Positions 1 to 9,465 of a DNA stretch of 64,000 nt are shown here, piece after piece. Location of the stretch: NCBI GenBank assembly GCA_030770425.1, contig JASJFT010000001.1, forward strand, positions 310,001-374,000. Reading direction: 5' to 3'. The stretch is from Darksidea phi (Eukaryota > Ascomycota > Dothideomycetes > Pleosporales > Lentitheciaceae). A program made the translations under genes and the position numbers. The notes beneath the pieces were generated by a model. The model had not been told where the DNA came from. It made no database searches and worked only from the letters and a program-made list of their open reading frames with translations. The first letter of the stretch is position 1. Each line of letters starts with the position of its first letter.

Positions 1-988
1 ACCTGCAAATGTCCGAGCATTTACAGCAAAAGTAGCCGTGATGAGGAATCGCCGTCTTGGAGCTCTGTCGACGCATGTTTGTGACTGTGTGGGACAAGCG
101 GTGCCCTCTGGTGGTAAGGCGCGGCCAAGTCCGAAATGGAACGGGGGCGTTAGTCACGGCAGGCTCCAGCAGCCCCAAGGCAAAGTTTCCAGGCACCCTT
201 TGATGCTACCTCGCAATATTCAAGTATTTTCAAAGTATCCCCACTGCTTAGCCAAACAATCTACATAATTTTAGAGTTGTTCGTGTTCAGAATGACAGCC
301 TCGCTCCTTTCTTCCTTCTTCCCCTGCCTCACCCCACCATGTCATTTCATCCCCCACAAGAATAGCACTTCTGCAGCACCACTCCTCCAGTCTAACCCAT
401 CTCTTCGAAAGAGTCTTTTCTTCCATTCCTCAGGCCTACTATATGGGCTCTCGCAATCGTCATTTTCAGATTCGCCCTCTTCGCCCTTCCCCGCGGCATT
501 TCCTGGCTCTACGTAACCACTCACGAGGCTGAACCCAGCTTCCATCATTCGATCTTATACCGCTTGAGGAACGACTGGGGCGATTAAAACGCAGCCTTTG
601 AGCTGTCAGGGGCTCGGCCCTGAATGCCTGGTCGCTGTTGGCCAATGGCAGATAAGTGGCTGTATTGGCGGCTTCGAAAGCTGTGGCGGAGCCCTACGTG
701 CTCGGTTAGGCTTGTCTAGTAGCTCTATGTCCTCTCAAGCTTTTGCTCAGTCTGAGGCCACATTCCGCAAACACGGAAACATTACGGCTGAGCTCTAACC
801 GTTCGGCTGGCGGTCGCAGCTGTGTACAAAACCATCGGGCACCCATCGCAGCCTTCTTGTATTACACTCACCCTCTCTCACATATCCGTAAGATCCATCC
901 GCGATACATTCGTGCGACATTATACAATATGGACGATTGATTACGATTGGCGAGTCACGACTACCGTACCAAATATTCGGTTCCAGTC
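1..988. other. Left-edge stretch without a supported gene
   Basis: Several short open frames occur on both strands but none shows a recognisable domain, a clear intron phase or a convincing start. The most protein-like is a minus-strand frame at 342-548, acidic in its middle and basic at its end, which I could not connect to further exons. The right part (about 850-988) should contain the promoter and 5' leader of the plus-strand gene that starts at 989. Confidence 0.5.
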
Positions 989-3900
989 ATGGACATCCCG
1001 CCAACTGAGCAGGAAGCCAAGTCACATATTGGACTGATTAGACGCGCAAAAGGCCTCGATGGGCCCGAAACGAATACCTCCGATCTTGAGAATGCGCTGA
1101 TCATGTAAGTGGGCCTGGACATGGATTAGTGTTCGTATGCGAACTAACTCTGACTCTCATAGCCTCTCAGAACAGCTCTATCAGAAGTCTACGCACTTTC
1201 TATCCGAACTGATACAGAATGCCGATGATAACTCTTACGAAACGTCCGCACCTACCCTAAACATCACCTTCACATACAGCAATAAAACACTCCGAATCGA
1301 CTGCAATGAGATTGGTTTCGGCAAGTCGAACGTTGAGGCCATATGCAAGATCGGACGGAGCACAAAGGCTAGCCTGGGAAATTCGACAAGATATATTGGG
1401 GAAAAAGGCATTGGTTTCAAATCGGTCTTCAAAGTTGCTGATGTCGTCTCAATTTCCTCCGGCCACTATTCCTTTAAGTTCGACAAAAAGGAGACGCTGG
1501 GCATGATTGCGCCGATCTGGGCCGAGTTTCCCGATCTTCGACTTCTACAGAACACCTCAGTTCTCCTGCAGCTGTCGGCTGATTACGACACCGGAGAACT
1601 CGAGGATGAGCTTAAATCCCTTGACCCTAGACTTCTGATGTTCCTGCGCAAACTCAAGCGAGTCAATGTGACAAGCTATGGCAAGTTTGGAAAAGTATGG
1701 CGCAGTTCTTTGGGACGCCATGATGCACCCCCATCCCTACAAGGGGCCAGCAGGGTCAACCTTCACCACGATGCTGCATTTTCGTCATTCGAGGTCATCA
1801 GATTCCCGGTATACGACATGCCGAAAGACATCAAACGTCTAGGCTGTACTGCTTCCGAGATCTTGCTGGCCTTTCCCGTCGGCCCGAGTGGTGAACCCTG
1901 GATTGCGCCACAGAAAGTTTATGCTTTCCTTCCTATAAGAGACCATGGCTTCAAGGTTGGTGTCCTCTTACCGCTGTTACAGATCATCAGCCCTGACATC
2001 TTCAGTTTCTCATGCAAGCCGACTTCCTACTCATTGCTAGCCGTGAAGACATCGACGTGTCGTCCGCTTGGAATCGTCGTTTGCTGGTGGCAATTCCAGA
2101 AGCATTCCTCCAAGCAGTTCAGATACTCAACAAGGGCGATCTGCGTTACTCTTGGACGAGATATCTCTCCGATAGGCCTCCTCTATCTGACTTTTTTGAG
2201 CATCTAGAATCAGGAATCCGTCAGACTCTCTCCAAGGCAGAAATTATGGAGTCGCTCTCTGGAGAAGTCGTTACGCCGATGACTCTCAAATTCGTACCCG
2301 CAGAGTTTCGCGATGTGCAAGGCATGCCTCTGGTCCAAACGGAGCGCACTATGTTAAAATACATGTCCCCCAAGTATGTCATTGACGACAAGGCGGCGTT
2401 CATTCGTCTCGGCGTTCAAGAGCTTAGTACGAGCGAGTTCATCGATGATTTGCAGTCTTACCTTTCTATCGCTCCGGAGACTTTCCAAGCAATGTCTAGC
2501 TCGTGGCACTCCTCTCTAGCCGAAGCTCTGATTCACGCAATACACCGCGACTCTCGAATCAAAGAGAGAGTATCGAATCTCGCTATAATTCCCTTGAAAG
2601 ATGGACGATGGGTTGCATCTAGTCGCCAGCCGACTTGTTTCGCCAATGCAACTGAGATGCTTAATATTCCAAGAGGCATATCGATAGGCGAAATCGACCC
2701 GAAGGCAATTTCTCAGGCATCACGACGGAGTCTGTTTTCTCATTCATCACGAAGGAGTCTGTTCATCCTCTTAGGAGCTAGGACATACAGCAAGGACTTG
2801 GTTTGCGATGCTATAGTCAACGCACAGGGCCTGGGGAATTTTGACCCTCATGCACTTGACGCTAGCGATCTCATATCTCATGCCGTCTTTTTGTTCCAAG
2901 CGGGCTGGAAGAACCCTGGTGATCACGATCTTTGGGTTGCGACCGAAGATGGTATTGCCAAGCGCGGCTCAGAGACATTTGCGGATTCTCTGCGACCGCA
3001 TTCTGCTAAAGCTCTTTTCAAGCACATGGGAGTACGTTTCGCGTTTCTTCACAAGGGCTACTCCGAGGCTATCAGCTCGTTACACGGGTCATGGATGGGG
3101 TGGATGTGCGAGCATCTCCATGTCGCCGAATATCCTCGCCTGGTGCTAGCTCTTAGCCCAAAGCTCGTTTTGGCGAAAGACTTCCGGGCCTAGACGGAAG
3201 ATGTCGATCCACTTCAACTTCTCCTCCTCCTCCGCGAACGCTGGGATAGCTATGCTCAGAACTTCGTGCCCCAGGAGAATCCTGAACCCGAAGTAGAGAG
3301 TTCAAAAGCTAAGCTTCGTGAGAAGATGGCGGCTCTTGCAGTGCCTTGTCAAGGAGGCGGGACGTATCCTCTCGGCCAAACTGTTCTCCCACTAACAGAT
3401 ATCATGTTCGAAGACGTACATTCGTCAACTTTGGTTCAAGTTCCAACGCCAGAGGACACCCGCTGGAAATTTTTGCGACACTTCGGCGTCATCGTCGATG
3501 CTGGTGTAAGTCAATACGTGCAATATCTCCGCCGGATGAAGGACTCTGGGGCGTCTGTAAAGCGCGTGACGGAGATATATAGGCAAATACAGTCACACGC
3601 TGCTGAAAAAACGGAGGAAATCAAGTAAGGCCACCCAATATATGCTTAGATTTCCTAGACCATCCACCCACGGCTCGGCCCCTGTCTAGTATAGCTAACT
3701 CTCCTACAGGAGCGTCTTCCAAGCCGAGGATCTTATCTACATTCCTTCTGCAAGAAGTCGGGGCAATGGCATTTGGGTGCGTTCGTCTATTTGTGTCTGG
3801 CATGGCCCCAAGTGGCTCCGCAAGACGCCCTGCCTTAAGGACACCTATCCCGATCTCTATCCTTTTCTCTGGTTCACATTGGGAATTCATAATACCACGT

Positions 3901-5719
3901 GGAAGACGATAATCGATGAAGCTGAATACATTGACGCCTCCGATGACGTGGACTACATTTCCGAGGTATTCAAAGCGATCAACGACTGCCTCGAGGAACA
4001 CAAGGACTCAAGCACAAGAGCAGATATCGTCAAATCGCTCAAAGATGCTCATATATTTCCCATAGATGCTGGGAAATCGGGTTGCGTCTTCGACTACATG
4101 AGCACGGCACAGGACCTTGATATGTGGTTCATTGCCGACCGTTGGCATTTGAAAAAAAGCTTTGACGGACTAGTACCTCTTCTTGCTCTGAGTGTGGAAG
4201 TCGTCGAGAAGATACAACTTACAATATCCATGCTAGGACTCCGGGATCGACTTTTATCGCAAGCGGCTGGAGCAAACGCAAAAGTGAGTGGCTCGACGCA
4301 ACCACACCCGGTATTCACAAGTTCACTCCGGGCAAAGGCTAGACATATCGCACGGTAAAGCGCTCAAGAGTCACCTTGAATCCAAAAGCTGACACATGAA
4401 GCAGAATACTTCCAAAAGATCACTTGACTCGCACTGAAATTATTGCGCAACTATGCAACCTCATCGTCTACACTTCCGAAGAAGTAGTAGTACAATGGTC
4501 CATCAAGGCAAAACATGGGGAAGTACTCGGCCGTGCAGATTCTGGGCGGGTCAAGATCACCAACAAAGGAAAAACTATGAGCATCTACCTTCGCCAAAAG
4601 GATGCGGATACTGGACACACCCCACTGGAGCTGCGAGAAAATCTGACGAAGTTGTGCGGGTTCGACGACGCTGTACAAATCAGGCTTCTTGACTTTATCC
4701 TATCCGAGCACGAACTTGACGAGATAGATAATGAGCTTTCGCGCAGGGGATTTCCAAAATCCGTTCCCGAGTTTGATGATCTACCAATAGACGCAGGCGG
4801 TCTCTCTGAATTTTGGAAGGCCAAACCCTCCCAGCGAACGGTCGACAGCCGGCGGCGATTTTGCGGCCGAAAGCCGAACATGAGACGACACCAAACGCGG
4901 GAAGCAGCATCTGATCTACCGGACACCGTACAATCTTTCTTGAGGAAATTCAACATGGCGAATTCGTTTCAAGGTCGGCTTGCTCGACCGTGGGCCGAGG
5001 CGGAAGCAGACCAAATGCTTGCTCACCTATGTCGTCTGGAGAATATTGATCCGTGGATGCTTCTGCCACAAAATCGAAGCAACTGAGATAATTTGTTAAA
5101 GTCCAGAGATCAAGCTCCAGGCACAGTGACTGGGGTGCATTGGAGTACTGGGCGAGACATACACCACAAGGGTCACCTTCTGAAAACTAACAATAGCTTC
5201 CCAGCAACTATCCACCAGGACAGTCGGCGGAATATTCGGATCAGCGTTTCCACGGCTATTCAAAACACGGTCGGGGAGGACATGCTCTTCGCTGCTGAGC
5301 TCTACGTAAGCGAATCCCAACTCCTCCTAACATGACGTTCTCTAACACCTACTTAGGTCTCGCGATTGCTTGAGAAACAGTTAGGGTCTGCATTCGTCCC
5401 TGAAGCCCACTGGACAAGCCCATTACGGAGTAAAGCAGGGCTGTTGCCATACTCGAAGGATGGCGTGACGATGTCGACGTTCACCATTAAAGATGTACAT
5501 GGGGCTTTCTCAAACCTCTTGATAAGGAATGGTTACAGAAAGGCTGCGTCCTGGCGGCCTTCACCAACCTTTCATGTTGAAGTGGTCCCCTCTGAAGGGG
5601 ACCTGACGGAAGCCTTCCGTTTGGACCCTAATCAAGTTTGCAAGGTTAGTGCAACCACTCATTACCTCCGAAAACTTTACCAAACAGCGAGAGTGCAACC
5701 CCGAGCATGTCCCATATAG
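989..5719 (+). pseudogene. NO VEIN/sacsin-like GHKL-ATPase protein with two in-frame stops
   Basis: Large protein with an N-terminal Hsp90-type (GHKL) ATP-binding fold and a DUF3883-like C-terminal region, a fungal relative of plant NO VEIN; its biochemical role is not established. Six exons join in phase: 989-1104, 1163-1955, 2006-3624, 3710-4354, 4405-5305, 5357-5644. The start at 989 places a short leader before the ATPase motifs: the N-box ELIQNADDN, the NEIGF motif (family form of the DxGxG box), a StK element and GEKGIGFKSVF. Residues before 5644 (LLEKQLGS, HWTSPLRS, TFHVEV) match the DUF3883 region. Two stops break an otherwise preserved frame: TAG at 3191-3193 and TGA at 5084-5086. 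Each is one C-to-T change from CAG or CGA. A plausible seventh exon begins at 5688 but stops after 15 codons. Either the gene is recently dead, or small introns or readthrough hide the stops. A 27-bp tandem duplication lies near 2725-2765. Confidence 0.75.
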
Positions 5720-5868
5720 CAAGCGGCGTCTGTAATGAAGAATCTTTCACGACAATCATCGCTCTTGGAACGCAGCGATATTACCCTTGTTAGTTTGATA
5801 TAATATATCAGGCTCTAGCTTTACACCAAACTAATACACTCCAATAGGCGTGGGCATGCCACATCAAT

Positions 5869-7956
5869 ATGACAAGCTTACCTCCATCTGAGGTATACGT
5901 ACTAGCTCGGATCATTAACGTACGGAGCAAGCCAGAAATTGCGTTCTTCATCGATCCATGGAAACTACATGCTAAAGGTTTGTTGACCCTTGAATCGATA
6001 GCTCAGCACGAAGCATCGTTTCAACGAGAAGCGAAGGCCATATACTTGAAGGGCTCCGAAGAGCTCTTTCAAGGCGGAAGAGAGCAGGAAAGGAGCTTCG
6101 GCAGGTTGTTCCACAGACGGAAACACAGTCGGGATACCCCTTCGCAACAGCCAGTGGACTTGTTGTACCGATATGAGCGCTTGCAATTCGACGAGACGAG
6201 AATTCTGGAACTTTTTCCCGGGGAAGAAGACGCGCCTCTATCAGGAGAGGTATGCCATATGAACCTTGCAAAGCCACAACCCTATTTCGCCCTATCCTAT
6301 GTATGGGGCCCTGCCATGAAGTCCCACCTGCTTAAGACATCCCAGGGGGACATTCCATTGACCACTTCTTTGGCCGCGGCCCTGAAGCGACTACGCACGG
6401 AAAAGGAATCGGTGTACGTTTGGGCAGATGCCATCTGTATCAACCAAAGCGACGACCATGAGAAGGCGATACAGATTCGAATGCTTCCAAAGATCTTTCA
6501 TTCTGCAGAAGTTGTTCTTGGATGGATCGGCGACGAGAGCGAGGACAGCAGCAAAGCTATCCAGACATTGCTGCAAATCCGTACTTTGGAAATATCGCCT
6601 ACGGATTGGCCCGACGAGCTTCCAGATATTCCTGATACTTGGCGCAATGGTGTACCTCCTCCTGACGATAACATATGGTGGGCGATCCGAGATCTTTTCA
6701 AGCGGGAGTGGTTCTCCCGTGTGTGGGTCATACAAGAGGTGGTCTTGGCTTACGAACTTAAACTGATGTGCGGCAATTACAAGGTTGATTGGGATGATAT
6801 TGTTAAAGCTGTAGAGATTTGTTTGGACAACGACGCCGACCTTCTCGGTGCTGACTCATACCTGAGGCAAATCCTCCCATCACTCAAACCGGCTTACGCC
6901 CTGGGATTGACTAGACGCGCATTCGAGGACAAGCGGATCTCCAACCGCTTCAACCTACTCTCACTCCTCGATGTATTTCAATACGCCGAATCTACTAAAG
7001 AGTGCGACAAGCTTTTCTCGATGTTGGGTATTGCTTCCGACTCCAGCGATGCAGTTTTCGACCCCGACTACTCCTCGTCCTTGGAAAATGTGGTGCGCAG
7101 ATACGCCCAAGAATTCGTCAGACGCGGTAACGCCCTGGATATGCTCTACAGAGCGGGTATAGCCAAGTCGTATAGTTTCAGTTCGTGGACTCCGAAGTGG
7201 ACGGGCGGGGAGCCATGCAGAACGATATCGACGTGGCGAGGGACAGAAGGCGTCTTCGCTGCCGCCGCGTCAACGCACTCTCAGGCGTCCATCTGCGCCC
7301 AAAATCCAACCCTCTTGAAGGTATTAGGCAGCCATGTCGACACCGTTGTCAAAGCCAGCTCTGTGAGCATGCGGGACAGAGAAATCATCACAGTAGTCAA
7401 TGACGCGCACGTACTCATCGATGGTCTAGGCGTCTACCCAACCGGCGAATCTCTCGCTACGGTAAAGCTCAAAGCACCTATCGGTAGTGCAGTTGCACCC
7501 TGCACTGATGACGTAGCATCGATCGAAGACATTACAATTTCGGCTGACGACCAAGAAGAATTCGATGATCCCGCGCTCAACAACGCCTTCGACTGGAACG
7601 ACAGCTTCACAGCTGTTCATTGCCCTCCCGACATTGTCAATCTTCTCCAACAGCCGAAGCACAGGCGTGAAAAGAGTTGGAAGTACTGGACCACTGCGGC
7701 GGCGTTCATGAAGCGGCTCTCCGATGGGCGTTTCTTTATTACGAGAAGGGGCTATGTGGGGGTTGGACCGCCGCAGACAAGAGTTGGTGATCGACTCTTT
7801 GTATTGCATGGAGGCGCTGTGCCGTTTCTTGTGAGTGAGAGTGAGGATGGGGCAGGTGTGGAAGCATTGGTCGGGGAGGCGTATGTGCATGGGATTATGT
7901 ATGGCGAGGGTATGGAGTTTGAGGGTGTGAAGATGGAGGCCGTTGTTCTAGGGTGA
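5869..7956 (+). CDS. HET-domain protein with NO VEIN/DUF3883-like N-terminal tail
   Basis: Heterokaryon incompatibility (HET) domain protein of about 695 residues. Residues about 1-45 (EVYVLARIINV, then AFFIDPWKLH) look like the last part of the DUF3883 region of the upstream gene. Residues about 138-290 are the HET domain: YFALSYVWG, then YVWADAICINQSD, then a GWIGDES element. WFSRVWVIQEV and a C-terminal YVHGIMYGE motif are typical of the family. HET domains act in the cytosol and can trigger cell death after non-self contact. The open frame extends upstream of the first ATG to a good acceptor ending at 5847, so the protein may be the 3' part of a fusion with the preceding gene. Between 5688 and 5848 I could not find splicing that keeps the frame. 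If the upstream gene is dead, the HET part could be made alone from the ATG at 5869. The stop lies only 23 bp before a Tc1 element. Confidence 0.85.
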   Translation: MTSLPPSEVYVLARIINVRSKPEIAFFIDPWKLHAKGLLTLESIAQHEASFQREAKAIYLKGSEELFQGGREQERSFGRLFHRRKHSRDTPSQQPVDLLYRYERLQFDETRILELFPGEEDAPLSGEVCHMNLAKPQPYFALSYVWGPAMKSHLLKTSQGDIPLTTSLAAALKRLRTEKESVYVWADAICINQSDDHEKAIQIRMLPKIFHSAEVVLGWIGDESEDSSKAIQTLLQIRTLEISPTDWPDELPDIPDTWRNGVPPPDDNIWWAIRDLFKREWFSRVWVIQEVVLAYELKLMCGNYKVDWDDIVKAVEICLDNDADLLGADSYLRQILPSLKPAYALGLTRRAFEDKRISNRFNLLSLLDVFQYAESTKECDKLFSMLGIASDSSDAVFDPDYSSSLENVVRRYAQEFVRRGNALDMLYRAGIAKSYSFSSWTPKWTGGEPCRTISTWRGTEGVFAAAASTHSQASICAQNPTLLKVLGSHVDTVVKASSVSMRDREIITVVNDAHVLIDGLGVYPTGESLATVKLKAPIGSAVAPCTDDVASIEDITISADDQEEFDDPALNNAFDWNDSFTAVHCPPDIVNLLQQPKHRREKSWKYWTTAAAFMKRLSDGRFFITRRGYVGVGPPQTRVGDRLFVLHGGAVPFLVSESEDGAGVEALVGEAYVHGIMYGEGMEFEGVKMEAVVLG

Positions 7957-7979
7957 GGACAGGGCCTATAGAGATCTTA

Positions 7980-8010
7980 CAGTCACATGAAAAAAATATG
8001 GTTCGCCAAG
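7980..8010 (+). repeat. Left terminal inverted repeat of the Tc1 element
   Basis: 31 bp starting CAGT directly after TA. The inner part (seven A followed by TATGGTTCGCCAAG) is repeated in inverse orientation at 9278-9308. Confidence 0.93.
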
Positions 8011-8062
8011 CACCCCACCAAATGCGACACCTATCAACACCTATACTTCAGCCATCTACAAC

Positions 8063-9169
8063 ATGCCCCCACAACGCTCGTTCGGCACAGAAATTAGTGC
8101 AAATCGTCGCCCTAATGGAGAGCTATCTATCGACGCGCGGAATAGTATTATTTCGAAATCTGAGGCTGGCGCAACAACAGCAGAGCTCGCGGCTGAGTTC
8201 TCGGTTACATCCAAATGCGTACGCGACACCCTTCGCAGATACAGCGAAACAGGTAGCAACGCTGATCGCCCTGGCCGTGGGCGTCCTCCTATACTCACGA
8301 AGAGGGAGAAGAGAACCCTATTACGCCATGCCCGAAAAACCCCAAAGATTCAGTATAAACAGCTTATCGAGGAAGCCCACCTAGGGAAGGACTACTCCCG
8401 CCGCACAGCCTACAAAGCCTTGAAAGATGAGGGCCTTACCAACTTCAGAGCAAAGAGAAGGCCTAAGATCGATAGGACTACTGCTTAGAAACGCCTAGAG
8501 TTCTGCCGCGCGTACAGGAATATCGATTGGCGTGATTCTAGAATTCGGTTCTCTGATGAGTGCTCAGTTCAGAAGGACGTAGGGCCAAATACTGAGTGGG
8601 TTTTTCGATACCCAGGAGAGAAATGGAATCACTCTATGATTACAGAGCAGACTACTGGCCGAGCGCCCCAGTAGATGGTGTGGGCTTCTATATGGATCGA
8701 TTCTAGAAGGCGTACTCAGAGATCTCCACTCATCATCATGGAGAGGGACCCCAACGCCCCGCGCGGAGGTTATTCAGCGAATAGCTATTGCAGCGCCCTC
8801 GAGGAAGGCCTTCTGCCTAGTTATCAGGCAGGAGATCGATTCATGCAGGATAACGCGCGTATCCATACTGCGCGCAGTACGGCAGAGTTCCTAGAGAATC
8901 ACGGGATTTGGACTATCGATTTCCCACCCTATTCACCAGACCTCAACCCTATTGAACACCTATGGTGGGCACTCAAAAAGCTACTCCATGAGCACTACCC
9001 TGATCTATCGACTCGCGGGCGAGGGCAGGATGAGTGGAATCAGTTCTGTGAGGCGTTGAAGGACTGTTGGCGTAGGATCCCTACTTCGCTGATTCGCAAG
9101 CTCATTATGAGCATGAAGCGCAGAATTCAGGCCTGCCAGCGCGCGCGTGGGTATCAGACGAAATATTGA
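8063..9169 (+). pseudogene. Tc1/mariner transposase, broken by two amber stops
   Basis: N-terminal helix-turn-helix DNA-binding part (residues about 20-110, with ATTAELAAEFSVTSKCVRD) followed by the DDE catalytic part. The catalytic residues are visible: D in RFSDECS, D in MQDNARIH and E in NPIEHLWW, with 34 residues between the last two (DD34E). The frame is continuous over the whole length except for TAG at about 8486-8488 and TAG at about 8672-8674. The second follows APQ and precedes MVW, where many relatives have glutamine, so both are likely CAG-to-TAG (RIP-type) changes. Not expected to make active transposase. Confidence 0.9.
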
Positions 9170-9277
9170 GCTTCAGTTACCCTGGAAAACACGAAAAAGC
9201 CATGTATTTACTATATAGTTCACTATAGTGGGGGGGTGTTGATGGGGGCAGATCAGCCGCCGAATTCGGTATAGACC

Positions 9278-9308
9278 CTTGGCGAACCATATTTTTTTCC
9301 TAGTACTG
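9278..9308 (-). repeat. Right terminal inverted repeat of the Tc1 element
   Basis: Inverse copy of 7980-8010 with 27 of 31 positions identical, followed by TA. Confidence 0.93.
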
Positions 9309-9465
9309 TATAACGGCGTTTTAGGGAGACTGACATTAGCGTTGAAGCGTTCTGTATATACTTCGTTCGGGCATTGTGATCTTTATCGGGTTGTTCATAG
9401 ATTCTTTTATAGACTACTCCATATATACATCATCTAAGTACCTTCCATTCTCTCATCCATGAAAC

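Larger units (their letters stand above)
7980..9308 (+). mobile_element. Tc1/mariner (DD34E) transposon, nearly complete
   Basis: A 1,329-bp element bounded by 31-bp terminal inverted repeats (7980-8010 and 9278-9308) and flanked by TA dinucleotides at 7978-7979 and 9309-9310, the target-site duplication of Tc1/mariner elements. Both ends begin CAGT. The inner 21 bases of the two repeats match exactly, including a run of seven A, and the only four mismatches fall at positions 5-9. It holds one broken transposase gene. Insertion was 23 bp past the stop of the HET gene, so its 3' UTR is probably altered. Confidence 0.93.
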
